Source: Bacillus sp. NP157 (lineage in GTDB: Bacteria > Pseudomonadota > Gammaproteobacteria > Xanthomonadales > Rhodanobacteraceae). From it: a DNA stretch of 64,000 nt. The DNA is taken from positions 186,001 through 250,000 of the forward strand of contig CP076546.1 of assembly GCA_018889975.1 (NCBI GenBank), in the 5' to 3' direction. A model generated the notes under the pieces. That model saw only the letters and a program-made list of their open reading frames with translations. It did not search any database and had not been told where the DNA came from. This document shows, piece after piece, positions 1 through 8,150 of the stretch; position 1 is the stretch's first letter; each line of letters opens with the position of its first letter. A program made the position numbers and the translations under genes.

Positions 1-2
1 CG

Positions 3-173
3 ATCCGCCGCCAGTCGGCGGTGGTCGATGCCTGGCCGAGCAGCCGTTCGGCGGTGGGATTCAAGAATCTGGCCAGGTCGGTCGATACATGGGGGGAACC
101 CGAACCCCGTGGACAGGGTCGCATCGGCTTTTTTGCCGGGCGTGAGCACGTGGGGGGAGGGCTGCCGTTGTGA
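3..173 (+). CDS. flhG: FlhG/FleN flagellar number regulator, C-terminal fragment
   Basis: Only the last 56 codons lie in the window and the gene is open at the left edge. The tail contains VVDAWPSSRSAVGFKNLAR, which matches what I remember of the C-terminus of the MinD-like ATPase FlhG/FleN (proline-serine-rich turn, then xFKNLAR). That protein sets flagellar number and antagonises FleQ. The stop TGA overlaps the GTG start of fliA as GTGA, so the two genes are probably translationally coupled. The position just before fliA is the standard flhF-flhG-fliA order of Pseudomonas and xanthomonads. The identification uses the short tail plus context; the ATPase motifs are outside the window. Confidence 0.72.
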   Translation: MRRQSAVVDAWPSSRSAVGFKNLARSVDTWGEPEPRGQGRIGFFAGREHVGGGLPL

Positions 174-901
174 GTGTCGCGAGCGAATACCTTGAAATCA
201 CTAAGGTTCCGGCCGATCAACTGGTAAGAACGCACGCGCCGCTGGTGCGCCGGATCGCCTATCACCTGATGGGCCGCCTGCCGCCCAGCGTCGATGCAAA
301 CGACCTGATGCAGGCCGGCATGATCGGTTTGCTTGAGGCGGCAAGGAATTATTCGCCGACTCGCGCGGCCAGCTTCGAAACCTATGCGGGCATCCGCATT
401 CGTGGCGCCATGCTGGACGAGCTGCGCAAGACGGACTGGACACCGAGGTCGGTGCACAGGAAGTTGCGCGAGGTGGCGGAAGTAACGAGGCAGATCGAGA
501 ACGAAACCGGCGGCGACGCCAACGACGTGGAAGTGATGAAGCGTCTTGGCATCGATGCCATGGAGTACAACCAGATCCTGGCGGACGCGGCGAGTGCGCG
601 GTTGCTGAGCCTGACGGCGCCCGAAGGCGACGAAGGTTCCGCCATCGATGTCGCCGATCCGGATGCCGCGGGTCCGGAAGGGCTCTTCGAACAGGCCGGC
701 CTGCGCGGTGCGCTTGCCGAGTCCATCGATGGCCTGCCGGAGCGCGAAAAGCTGGTGATGTCGCTGTACTACGATGAAGAACTCAACCTGAAGGAAATCG
801 GTGCGGTGTTGGGGGTTAGCGAATCGCGCGTGTGCCAGATCCATGGCCAGGCCCTGATCCGCCTCCGCGCGCGCATGTCGGGTTGGAAAGACAAACACTA
901 A
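170..901 (+). CDS. fliA: RNA polymerase sigma-28 factor FliA
   Basis: A 243-residue protein, normal for FliA, which directs RNA polymerase to late flagellar and chemotaxis promoters. Region 2 is clear at about residues 20-90: VRRIAYHLMGRLPPSVDANDLMQ, then GLLEAARNY and the RGAMLDELRK segment typical of sigma-28. Region 4 near the C-terminus has LPEREKLVMSLYYDEELNLKEIG followed by the helix-turn-helix GVSESRVCQIHGQALIRLR. The GTG start is chosen because it overlaps the flhG stop; no earlier start is plausible. It heads the chemotaxis block cheY-cheZ-cheA. FliA activity is normally held back by the anti-sigma factor FlgM, which is not in this window. Confidence 0.96.
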   Translation: MSVASEYLEITKVPADQLVRTHAPLVRRIAYHLMGRLPPSVDANDLMQAGMIGLLEAARNYSPTRAASFETYAGIRIRGAMLDELRKTDWTPRSVHRKLREVAEVTRQIENETGGDANDVEVMKRLGIDAMEYNQILADAASARLLSLTAPEGDEGSAIDVADPDAAGPEGLFEQAGLRGALAESIDGLPEREKLVMSLYYDEELNLKEIGAVLGVSESRVCQIHGQALIRLRARMSGWKDKH

Positions 902-931
902 GAACGACGCGGCTGTAAGGCGGAGAAAGCT

Positions 932-1333
932 TTGGACAAGAACATGAAAATCCTGGTGGTGGACGATTTCTCCACCATGCGGCGCATCGTCCGCAACCTG
1001 CTGGTCGAGCTGGGTTTCACCAACACGCTCATCCAGGAGGCCGAGGACGGCAATGCCGCGCTGGCGCTGTTGCGCGCGCAGCCGATCGACCTGGTGGTGA
1101 CCGACTGGAACATGCCGAACATGACCGGCATCGAGCTGTTGCGCGCCATCCGCGCCGACGCCGCCCTGAAGTCGTTGCCCGTGCTGATGGTGACGGCCGA
1201 GAACAACCGCGACCAGATCATCGCCGCCGCGCAGAGCGGCGTGAACGGCTACGTGGTGAAGCCGTTCACGGCGGTCACGCTGAAGGAAAAGCTCGACAAG
1301 ATCTTTGAACGACTCGCCGCGGCCGCGGGCTAA
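932..1333 (+). CDS. cheY: Chemotaxis response regulator CheY
   Basis: A single receiver domain of 133 residues. Phosphorylated CheY binds the flagellar switch (FliM) and changes rotation. With the TTG start, the acidic pocket is D11/D12 in [11 protein letters not shown], the phospho-acceptor is D58 in VVTDWNMPN, and the conserved switch residues are T88, Y107 and K110 (GYVVKPF). The TTG at 932 is preferred because GGAG lies about six bases upstream and the resulting N-terminus MDKNMKIL fits the family; ATG at 944 is the alternative. There is no output domain. It sits directly before its phosphatase CheZ and kinase CheA. Confidence 0.95.
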   Translation: MDKNMKILVVDDFSTMRRIVRNLLVELGFTNTLIQEAEDGNAALALLRAQPIDLVVTDWNMPNMTGIELLRAIRADAALKSLPVLMVTAENNRDQIIAAAQSGVNGYVVKPFTAVTLKEKLDKIFERLAAAAG

Positions 1334-1343
1334 GGGACTGAGC

Positions 1344-1985
1344 ATGAACATGACGATTACCGCCGGCCACGAGGTCGCTCCCGAGTTGCGCGAGCTGTTC
1401 GACGCTGACGACAGCACCGCGTTCGAACAGGCGCTGGACCGACTCATCCGCAGCCGTGAACAGCACCTGTTCATGGCCTTGGGCCACCTTGCGCGCGACC
1501 TGCACGAATCCGCCCGCCGCCTCGCGGTCGATATCTCCAGCGATGGCATCCCGGGCAACATGGGCGACGCCCGCAAGCACCTGCGCGACGTGCTCGAAAT
1601 GAGCGCGCAGGCCGCCCATCGCACGCTGGACTTCAGCGAACGCCTGCGTCCGCAGGCGCAGGCGCTGGCGAAGCAGGCCGACGAGCTGCTCGTGCTCGAC
1701 CAGGCCGATCCGGGCTTTGGCTCCAACGCGACGGCGCTGGCCGTGCGCGTGGGCGACTTTGCGCAGAACTGCGACATCGGCCTGGGTGAAATGGTCGAGG
1801 CGCAGTCCTGGCAGGACCTGTCCGGCCAGCGCGTGGCCAAGGTCGAGGCCTTCATGGCCAAGGTCGAATCTTCGCTGGTGGAGCTGGTTCGCCTCACGGG
1901 TTCGCTGGCGGGTGCGAACGCGCCGGTCGCGGACAAGGTCAGCCAGGACGAAGTGGATCGCCTCCTTAGCGAATTCGGCTTCTGA
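1344..1985 (+). CDS. cheZ: CheY-phosphate phosphatase CheZ
   Basis: A 213-residue CheZ that dephosphorylates CheY-P. The catalytic helix contains QSWQDLSGQ; by analogy with D143 and Q147 of E. coli the active residues are D158 and Q162. The last residues, QDEVDRLLSEFGF, form the amphipathic CheY-binding tail typical of CheZ. I start the gene at ATG 1344, which has AAGGGA six bases upstream; the longer frame would overlap cheY by about 30 bases without a better ribosome site. The same acidic-hydrophobic tail pattern recurs inside the CheA linker. Confidence 0.94.
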   Translation: MNMTITAGHEVAPELRELFDADDSTAFEQALDRLIRSREQHLFMALGHLARDLHESARRLAVDISSDGIPGNMGDARKHLRDVLEMSAQAAHRTLDFSERLRPQAQALAKQADELLVLDQADPGFGSNATALAVRVGDFAQNCDIGLGEMVEAQSWQDLSGQRVAKVEAFMAKVESSLVELVRLTGSLAGANAPVADKVSQDEVDRLLSEFGF

Positions 1986-1992
1986 GGCCGGA

Positions 1993-4110
1993 ATGAGCGT
2001 CGAGCTGGACAACGAGCTGCTCAACGTCTTCCTGATCGAAGCGCGCGAACTGCTGGAGACCCTGGGCGAACAGCTCGTGGACCTCGAAGCGTCGCCGGAA
2101 GACGTCGAGCTCCTGAACGCGGTGTTCCGTGCGTTCCATACCGTAAAGGGCGGTGCGGGCTTCCTTGGCCTGAACGCCATGGTGGAACTCTGCCACCGCG
2201 CGGAAGACTTGCTCAACGAAGCGCGCAATGGCGCGCTGCTCCTCAATGCGGCCCTGATGGACGCGTTGCTGGAGTCGCTCGACCTGCTCAACGACATGAT
2301 GCGCGCGGCCGATGCCGGCGTTCCGATCGAGCCCGCGCCGCGTTCGCTGCTCGATCGCCTGCTGATCCCCGGCCGTGCCGCGTCGGTCGCACCGGTGGCG
2401 CTTGCCGTGCCGGTGCGCGCGTCGGCCGCGGCAGCGGCCCCGGCGGCGCCGAGCGCACCGGCGAAGCCGTACGACCCGATCGAAGACGAATTCGAGGCCA
2501 TGCTCGACGCGGCGCGCGCCGACCGTGAGCCCACGCCCGCCTCCAACGGCACCATCTCCGACGACGAATTCGAAGCCCTGCTGGATTCGCTGTACGGCAC
2601 GGGTGCGCCCGGTGCCGACGCGGCGGGCGACGAGCCGGCGGATGGCATGGACCTCAATGCGGCCTCGCTGGCCAGTACGCCCGCGCCGGCCACCGCCGCG
2701 CCGGCCGACACCAGCATCAGCGACGACGAATTCGAAGCCCTGCTCGACCAGCTCTACGGCACCGGCGCCCCCGGCGCCACCACCACTGCCCCTGTAGGAG
2801 CGGCCCCGGCCGCGACCGCAGCCGCGACACCGTCTGCACCATTACCGGCACCGTCGCCGACCGCACCCCCGGCACCACTTAAAAGCGCCACCCCCAAACC
2901 CGCCACCCCCAACGACAAGCGCCAGCCCAGCGCTGCCGCCGACGCCACCGTTCGCGTCGACACGCATCGCCTGGACAGCCTCGTCGATGCCGCGGGCGAA
3001 CTGGTACTGGTACGCAACCGTCTTACCAACCTCGCGCCGCGCGGTACCAACGACCCGATGGAACGCGCCATCGGTGAACTGGAGCGCGTGGCGGAAGACC
3101 TGCAGAACGCCGTGCTGCGCATGCGCATGCAGCCGGTCGGCAAGCTGTTCTCGCGATTCCCGCGCATCGTGCGCGACCTCGCCCGCCAGCTTGGCAAAGA
3201 GATCGAACTGGTTACCGAAGGCGAAGACACCGACATCGACCGCAGCGTGGTCGAGGCACTCGCCGATCCGCTGGTGCACCTGCTGCGCAATGCCGTCGAC
3301 CATGGCATCGAGATGCCGGACGTGCGTGCGCGCGATGCGAAGCCACGCGTCGGCACCGTGCGCCTGGCCGCGGGCCAGTTCGGCGACCGCATCGTCATCA
3401 CCGTCACCGACGACGGCAAGGGCATGGACCCGGAAGTCCTGCGTCGCAAAGCCGTCGAAAAGGGCCTGATGGACGAAGAGCAGGCCGCTCGGCTGGACGA
3501 GCGCGAGTGCTACGAAATCGTCTTCCGCCCGGGGTTCTCCACGGCCAGCGAGGTCTCCGACATCTCCGGCCGCGGCGTCGGCATGGACGTGGTGAAGACA
3601 AAGATCGTCGAACTGGGTGGTACCCTGTCGATCGATTCGCGAGTCGGCCACGGCAGCACGGTGCGTTTGTCGGTGCCGCTGACGCTGGCGATCCTGCGCG
3701 TGCTCATGGTGCGCGTGGGCAACCGTTTGCTGAGTCTTCCGATGTCCAACGTCGCCGAAGTATTCGAGCTTTCGCCCGGCCAGGTGCAGGAACTGGACGG
3801 CCGCATCGTGGCGTCGCATCGCCAGCGCGCGCTGCCGCTTGCCGACCTCGGCAACTGGGCCGGCGCGCAGGGCAGGGGCGGACACGTGGTGGTCGTGCAG
3901 ATCGGCCACCAGACACTGGGCTGCCTCGTCGACGAAGTGCTCGGCCGCGAAGATGTCATGGCCAAGCCGCTCGGCCCCTTCCTCAAGGACGTGCCTGGCG
4001 TTGCCGGCGCCACCATCACCGGTGACGGCCGCATTTCGCTCGTGCTCGACCTTGCCGGCCTGGCCGATGACAGCGGGCAGGTGTTGCCCAGCCTGAGGAT
4101 GGCTGTCTGA
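1993..4110 (+). CDS. cheA: Chemotaxis histidine kinase CheA
   Basis: A 705-residue CheA. The P1 Hpt domain has H49 in AFHTVKGGAGFLGL. The linker (about 115-310) lacks an obvious folded P2 domain. It carries two near-identical acidic repeats, ISDDEFEALLDxLYGTGAPG (about residues 187 and 242), and a degenerate third, EDEFEAMLDAA (about 163). The dimerisation domain starts near 320 (RVDTHRLDSLVDAAGELV), followed by the ATPase domain (HLLRNAVDHGIE, DDGKGMD, GRGVGMDVV) and a CheW-like P5 domain. A GTAG-type REP palindrome is embedded in frame in the linker at 2792-2816. The start at 1993 fits the family N-terminus; the longer open frame overlaps cheZ. It couples receptors to CheY; its stop is one base before motC. 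Confidence 0.95.
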   Translation: MSVELDNELLNVFLIEARELLETLGEQLVDLEASPEDVELLNAVFRAFHTVKGGAGFLGLNAMVELCHRAEDLLNEARNGALLLNAALMDALLESLDLLNDMMRAADAGVPIEPAPRSLLDRLLIPGRAASVAPVALAVPVRASAAAAAPAAPSAPAKPYDPIEDEFEAMLDAARADREPTPASNGTISDDEFEALLDSLYGTGAPGADAAGDEPADGMDLNAASLASTPAPATAAPADTSISDDEFEALLDQLYGTGAPGATTTAPVGAAPAATAAATPSAPLPAPSPTAPPAPLKSATPKPATPNDKRQPSAAADATVRVDTHRLDSLVDAAGELVLVRNRLTNLAPRGTNDPMERAIGELERVAEDLQNAVLRMRMQPVGKLFSRFPRIVRDLARQLGKEIELVTEGEDTDIDRSVVEALADPLVHLLRNAVDHGIEMPDVRARDAKPRVGTVRLAAGQFGDRIVITVTDDGKGMDPEVLRRKAVEKGLMDEEQAARLDERECYEIVFRPGFSTASEVSDISGRGVGMDVVKTKIVELGGTLSIDSRVGHGSTVRLSVPLTLAILRVLMVRVGNRLLSLPMSNVAEVFELSPGQVQELDGRIVASHRQRALPLADLGNWAGAQGRGGHVVVVQIGHQTLGCLVDEVLGREDVMAKPLGPFLKDVPGVAGATITGDGRISLVLDLAGLADDSGQVLPSLRMAV
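2792..2816 (+). repeat. GTAG-type REP palindrome inside the cheA coding sequence
   Basis: The sequence CTGTAGGAGCGGCCCCGGCC followed by GCGACC matches the intergenic REP family of this window (CTGTAGGAGCGCGCC plus GCGCGCGA). It is read in frame as Pro-Val-Gly-Ala-Ala-Pro-Ala-Ala-Thr in the low-complexity linker of CheA. The TAG of the REP head is out of frame here, so it does not stop translation. Confidence 0.7.
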
Positions 4111-4111
4111 C

Positions 4112-4852
4112 ATGGATATCGTGAGCGTCGTCGGCACGATCCTGGCCTTCCTGGTCATTATCGTGGGGACCATCCTCAAGGGCTCGAGCCTCGACGCCCT
4201 GTGGAACCCGGCCGCCTTCGTCATCGTGTTCCTCGGCACCTTCGCCGCCTTGCTCGTACAGACCCCCGGCCCCGTGCTCAAGCGCGCGTGGGCCATGTTG
4301 CCGTGGGTGTACCGGCCACCCGACATCGAATCGGAAAACCTGGTCAGCCGCATCGTCGGCTGGAGTGAAATCTCTCGCCGGACGGGCCTGCTGGGCCTCG
4401 AGCCGGCGATCGAGCGTGAGCAGGATCCGTTTATCCGCAAGGGCCTGCAGCTGCTCGTCGACGGCACCGAGCCCGACGCGATGCGCTCGGTGCTGGAAGT
4501 GGAAGTATTTACCCGCGAGCACAGCGACATCGAAGCCGCCAAGGTGTTCGAGAACGCCGGTGCGTACTCGCCGACCATGGGCATCATCGGCGCCGTGATG
4601 GGCCTGATGGCCGTGATGCAGAACCTCGCCGATCCGAGCAAGCTCGGCCATGGGATCGCCGCGGCGTTCGTCGCCACGATCTACGGCATCGGCCTGGCCA
4701 ACCTGCTGGCGCTGCCGATGGCAGCGCGCCTGAAGGGCCTGGCCCGGCAGCGTTCGCAGATGCGCGAGATCCTCGTCGAAGGCCTGGTCTCGATTGCGCA
4801 GGGCGACAACCCGCGGCATATCGAAAGCAAGCTGCAGGGGTTCCTGCCGTGA
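4112..4852 (+). CDS. motC: Flagellar stator protein MotC (MotA family)
   Basis: A 246-residue MotA/TolQ/ExbB-family membrane protein. It has two N-terminal membrane segments (about 3-22 and 33-52), a cytoplasmic domain, and two C-terminal segments. The first of these includes ENAGAYSPTMGIIGAVMGLM, with the conserved proline of MotA-type channels. With MotD it should form a proton-driven stator unit that turns or supports the flagellum; the Pseudomonas motCD pair occupies the same place. It starts one base after the cheA stop and ends in a GTGA overlap with motD. In Pseudomonas cheB lies between cheA and motC; here there is no room for it. Confidence 0.9.
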   Translation: MDIVSVVGTILAFLVIIVGTILKGSSLDALWNPAAFVIVFLGTFAALLVQTPGPVLKRAWAMLPWVYRPPDIESENLVSRIVGWSEISRRTGLLGLEPAIEREQDPFIRKGLQLLVDGTEPDAMRSVLEVEVFTREHSDIEAAKVFENAGAYSPTMGIIGAVMGLMAVMQNLADPSKLGHGIAAAFVATIYGIGLANLLALPMAARLKGLARQRSQMREILVEGLVSIAQGDNPRHIESKLQGFLP

Positions 4853-5757
4853 AGCGCCGCCATCACGAAGAGCATATCAACCACGAACGCTGGGCGATCC
4901 CCTACGGCGACCTCATCACATTGCTGCTGGCGCTGTTCGTGGTGATGTACGCCGTATCCGCGGTGAACGAAACCAAGTTCAGGGTCATGGCGGCATCGAT
5001 CAACGAAGCCTTCAATGGCACCGGCAAGGTGATCGAGCCGGTGCAGGCCACCGCGCCTGCCGTGCAGGTGCCGCTGCCGAACCAGTCGCGCGCGCCATCG
5101 GCCAGCCCGATCGCGAAGATCGACGTGCCGCTGCCGCCACGCAACCTGCCGTTGCCTGGCCACGAAGGCGCTGCTGCCGAGGCCCAGCCGGGCGACAAGA
5201 AGCAGTCGGCACCGGCCGACAACGCCACCGTGGGCAAGGTTGAGCAGCCGAACCTCAGCCAGATTTCCGACGAAGTGCAGCGTGCGATGAAGCCGCTGAT
5301 CGACAAGAGCCTGGTCAGCGTCCGCCAGACGCCCGACTGGCTCGAGATCGAAGTGCGTACCGACATCCTGTTCCCGGTCGGCGTGGCGAAGCTGCAGCCT
5401 GCCGCCGAAGACGTGCTGCGCAAGCTCGCCGGCATCCTCGCGCCGTTCCCGAACGGGATGCGCGTCGAGGGCTATACCGACAACACACCCATCGCCACGG
5501 CGACGTTCCCGTCGAACTGGGAACTGTCCGCCGCGCGTGCCGCCACGGTGGCCCGCCTGATCACCGAACAAGGCGTGGATCCCCACCGCGTCGGGATCAT
5601 GGGCTGGGGCGAATTCCGCCCAGTGGTCGCGAATACGTCGGACGATGGTCGTAACCGAAACCGCCGCGTGGTGATCGTGGTGATGAGTGACAAGGCCGCG
5701 CCGGACACACCGGGTGCGGCCCTCGCTCGCTTCCAGCCGGATGGAGGAAACCGCTGA
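4849..5757 (+). CDS. motD: Flagellar stator protein MotD (MotB/OmpA family)
   Basis: A 302-residue MotB-type protein. The short cytoplasmic N-terminus leads into one membrane helix, PYGDLITLLLALFVVMYAVS, in which D21 is the expected proton-carrying aspartate. A low-complexity linker (about 60-130) follows, then an OmpA-like peptidoglycan-binding domain (about 160-285) with VEGYTDNTPI, NWELSAARAATVARL and NRRVVIVV. The GTG start overlaps the motC stop. The protein should anchor the MotC channel to the cell wall. The next gene (parA) begins in a TGATG overlap with its stop. Confidence 0.93.
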   Translation: MKRRHHEEHINHERWAIPYGDLITLLLALFVVMYAVSAVNETKFRVMAASINEAFNGTGKVIEPVQATAPAVQVPLPNQSRAPSASPIAKIDVPLPPRNLPLPGHEGAAAEAQPGDKKQSAPADNATVGKVEQPNLSQISDEVQRAMKPLIDKSLVSVRQTPDWLEIEVRTDILFPVGVAKLQPAAEDVLRKLAGILAPFPNGMRVEGYTDNTPIATATFPSNWELSAARAATVARLITEQGVDPHRVGIMGWGEFRPVVANTSDDGRNRNRRVVIVVMSDKAAPDTPGAALARFQPDGGNR

Positions 5758-6545
5758 TGCGCGTCTGGGCGATTTCAAACCAGAAGGGTGGCGTGGGCAA
5801 GACCACGACCGCGGTGTCGCTCGGCAGCCTGCTTGCCGCGAGCGGCAAGCGCACCTTGCTGGTCGACATGGATCCGCATGCATCGCTGTCGGGTTACATC
5901 GGCGTCGAAGCCGGCGCGCACGGCAGTGTCTACGATCTGTTCGGACTCGGCGCGACGCCACTGCCTGTGCGTACCCTGGTCCACGCCACGGCGTGGGACC
6001 GGCTCAGCGTGCTGCCGGCCTCGGCGGCGATGATCACGCTGGATCGCCAGCTCGGCACGCGACCGGGCATGGGCCTGGTGCTCACCCAGGCGCTCGCCGA
6101 CCTCGCGCCCGACTTCGACCATGTCTTGCTCGACTGCCCGCCGACGCTCGGCGTGCTGATGGTCAACGCGCTGGCGGCGAGCGATCGCCTGCTGGTGCCG
6201 ACCCAGACCGAAGCGCTCGCGCTGGCTGGCCTGGAACGCATGCTGCGCAGCCTGTCGATGATCGAGCGTTCGCGTGGCAAGCCGATGCCGCGGACGATCG
6301 TGCCGACGCTGTTCGATGCACGGACGCACGCATCGCGCGCCTGCCTCGACCAGCTGCGCGAGAAATACGGCGACGACGTCAGCCAGGCGGTGATCCCGAC
6401 CGACACGCAGATTCGCGAAGCCAGCGCGGCGGGCGTACCGCTCGCATCGTGGCCCGCGGCCCGTCGCGGTGGTCTTGCCTATCGGCAGTTGCTCGAAGAG
6501 TTGCTGGAGAAATCCAGCCCGACCGTCGAGGATGCGGCCGCGTGA
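5757..6545 (+). CDS. ParA/MinD-family ATPase of the chemotaxis operon
   Basis: A 262-residue ParA-type ATPase with the deviant Walker A NQKGGVGKTTTAVS (signature lysine K10, phosphate-binding K15), DMDPHASLSGYIG, and Walker B-like VLLDCPPTLGVLM. In this operon position it corresponds to the ATPase that works with ParP to place polar chemoreceptor arrays and hand them to daughter cells, as shown for Vibrio ParC/ParP. It is not a plasmid or chromosome ParA, because no parB or parS-like cluster is nearby. The stop overlaps the start of the ParP-like gene, implying coupled expression. Confidence 0.9.
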   Translation: MRVWAISNQKGGVGKTTTAVSLGSLLAASGKRTLLVDMDPHASLSGYIGVEAGAHGSVYDLFGLGATPLPVRTLVHATAWDRLSVLPASAAMITLDRQLGTRPGMGLVLTQALADLAPDFDHVLLDCPPTLGVLMVNALAASDRLLVPTQTEALALAGLERMLRSLSMIERSRGKPMPRTIVPTLFDARTHASRACLDQLREKYGDDVSQAVIPTDTQIREASAAGVPLASWPAARRGGLAYRQLLEELLEKSSPTVEDAAA

Positions 6546-7123
6546 TCGGCAACATGAACGAGGCCGAGCAGATCGTCGCGGGTTACCTCGCGGAACTGCT
6601 CACGCCCGCACCGGTCACCGTCGAGCCGGTGCCGGCCGAGGTCAAGGTGGTTACGATCGAATCGTGGCGTAACGTGGCGCCGTCGCCCGAGCCTGCACCG
6701 GCCGAGCGCGCACCGCGCTACCTGCTGTGCGTCGCGGCGGGGGTCAAGGTCGCCGTGCCGATGGCCGACGTGACCCACATGCTGCCGATGCCGCCGCTCA
6801 GCCCGCCGCACCATGCCAACCCCATTTGCCTCGGACGCTGGCGCCATCCCAGCGGCGAAGCGCGCGTGGCCGACCTGGCCGCGATCCTTTCGCCCGACAT
6901 GGCCGGCGCGCATGCACCGACGCTGGTGCTGCTCGGTGACCGGCGTTGGGCCCTGGCCTGCGAGGTCACAGACGAGCCAGTCGAAATCGACATGGCCGGC
7001 GTGCAATGGCGCGCCGGCGCGGCGACCCGGCCCTGGCTTGCCGGCATGTCGCGCGAACCCCGTTGCGGCGTGATCGGCACGGCAGAACTTATCCATTGGC
7101 TGGAACAGGAGCTCGGCGCGTGA
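6542..7123 (+). CDS. ParP-like CheW-domain protein
   Basis: About 193 residues from GTG 6542 (GTGA overlap with the ATPase stop), or 189 from ATG 6554; neither has a strong ribosome site, so the start is uncertain. The N-terminal third is an extended proline/glutamate-rich segment. Residues about 60-190 form a diverged CheW domain (YLLCVAAGVKVAVPMADVTHML, then LGDRRWALACEV). In Pseudomonas the matching slot holds a CheW-like gene, and in Vibrio the ParP protein links the ParA-type ATPase to CheA in the array; that function is inferred here. It ends in a GTGA overlap with cheW. Confidence 0.82.
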   Translation: MIGNMNEAEQIVAGYLAELLTPAPVTVEPVPAEVKVVTIESWRNVAPSPEPAPAERAPRYLLCVAAGVKVAVPMADVTHMLPMPPLSPPHHANPICLGRWRHPSGEARVADLAAILSPDMAGAHAPTLVLLGDRRWALACEVTDEPVEIDMAGVQWRAGAATRPWLAGMSREPRCGVIGTAELIHWLEQELGA

Positions 7124-7569
7124 CCGATCCACAACGCGAGGGCCGTGATCTGTGGCTCGGTTTCACCCTGAAAGGACAGCGCTACGCGGTGTCGCTTGCC
7201 ACCGTGCGCGAAGTGATCCGCCCGGGTGACATCACGCCCGTGCCTGGCGCACCCAGCGACGTGCTCGGCATCGTCAACCTGCGTGGGCAGATCGTGCCCG
7301 TGCTGGACGGTCGCCGCCGCTTTGGCCTGGAAGGCGAGGTCAGCGCCAGCGAAGCCGACATGCAGCGCGTGATCGTGTTCGACGACGCCGGCACCACGGT
7401 CGGCCTGCGCATCGACGTCATCGGCGACATGCTCCAGTTCGACCCCTCCGACGTGGCCCCGCCACCGCCCGGCCGCGCCACCCGCCGCGACGACCCCGTC
7501 AGCGGCGTCATCACCCGCGACGACAGCTTCATCGCCCTCGTCGACGTCCCCCGTCTCTGCCGCGCCTGA
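7120..7569 (+). CDS. cheW: Chemotaxis coupling protein CheW
   Basis: A 149-residue CheW that links receptors to CheA. The domain is complete: DLWLGFTLKGQRYAVSLATVREVI, the conserved GIVNLRGQIVPVLD, and VGLRIDVIGDML. The GTG start overlaps the upstream stop (GTGA) and is preceded by AGGAG about eight bases upstream. The longer open frame upstream is a shadow of the ParP-like gene. The coding sequence is followed by a REP palindrome and a 9-bp tandem repeat before the next gene. Confidence 0.93.
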   Translation: MTDPQREGRDLWLGFTLKGQRYAVSLATVREVIRPGDITPVPGAPSDVLGIVNLRGQIVPVLDGRRRFGLEGEVSASEADMQRVIVFDDAGTTVGLRIDVIGDMLQFDPSDVAPPPPGRATRRDDPVSGVITRDDSFIALVDVPRLCRA

Positions 7570-7581
7570 CCAACTGCCCCG

Positions 7582-7606
7582 TGTAGGAGCGCGCCCGCGC
7601 GCGACC
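7582..7606 (+). repeat. GTAG-type REP palindrome
   Basis: TGTAGGAGCGCGCCCGCGCG followed by CGACC. The head GTAG and the GCGCGC-spacer-GCGCGC hairpin are shared with about a dozen copies in the window. It lies between cheW and the DUF2802-type gene. Confidence 0.85.
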
Positions 7607-7616
7607 CCCTCCGATC

Positions 7617-7652
7617 GCAATACCCGCAATACCCGCAATACCCGCAATACCC
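7617..7652 (+). repeat. Four perfect tandem copies of a 9-bp unit (GCAATACCC)
   Basis: GCAATACCC is repeated four times without a mismatch, followed by a degenerate ACCCCACCC. It sits in the 155-base gap between cheW and the next gene, 10 bases after the REP. Copy number is likely to vary by slippage. No function is evident. Confidence 0.9.
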
Positions 7653-7724
7653 ACCCCACCCAAGATTCCTAACCGCCCCCCAAATGCGCTACCGTGACCC
7701 GGCCTCAACCGGAGCCCCGCCCGC

Positions 7725-8135
7725 ATGACCGCCGACGCCCTTGGCTACGTCCTCATCGCACTAGCCGTCCTCAACCTCGTCGGCCTCCTGCTCGTGTTCA
7801 AGCGCCTCGGCAACACCCCCGCGCCCGTTCCAGCCGCCGCCCCCGAAGCCGCCGCCAGCGAACCAGCCGCCTCGCCGCTCGCACCCGCCATCGAACCCGA
7901 CCAGCTCGCCGGCATGCTGCGCCGCCTCGAGAACCGCCTCGGCGACATCGAAGACCAGGTTCGCCGTGGCCCCAACGTCGCGCTGTCGTCCGAGCCCGGT
8001 GGCACCAGCGACCGATCGCTCGCACTGGCACAGCGCCTCGCACGCCAGGGCGCTTCGCCGAAAGACATCGCCGAGACCTGCGGCATTTCGTTGACCGAGG
8101 CCGAACTGCTGCATCGGTTGCACTCGGGGCGCTGA
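7725..8135 (+). CDS. DUF2802-type membrane protein
   Basis: A 136-residue protein with one N-terminal membrane helix (about residues 6-26, YVLIALAVLNLVGLLLVFK), an alanine/proline-rich linker, and a C-terminal domain of about 45 residues. That domain, LALAQRLARQGASPKDIAETCGISLTEAELLHRLH, resembles the helix-turn-helix-like DUF2802 region of the gene that follows cheW in Pseudomonas. It closes the flagellar/chemotaxis block. The function is unknown; conserved linkage suggests a link to motility or polar arrays. Confidence 0.8.
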   Translation: MTADALGYVLIALAVLNLVGLLLVFKRLGNTPAPVPAAAPEAAASEPAASPLAPAIEPDQLAGMLRRLENRLGDIEDQVRRGPNVALSSEPGGTSDRSLALAQRLARQGASPKDIAETCGISLTEAELLHRLHSGR

Positions 8136-8150
8136 TCGGCCGGGCAGGGA

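Noticed and set aside
5757-6545. A plasmid or chromosome partition system
   Set aside because: No parB or parS-like repeats are present; the ATPase is embedded in the motility operon next to a CheW-domain partner, so array positioning is the better reading.
7617-7652. Possible CRISPR array
   Set aside because: The unit is nine bases repeated head to tail with no spacers and no cas genes nearby; a simple tandem repeat.
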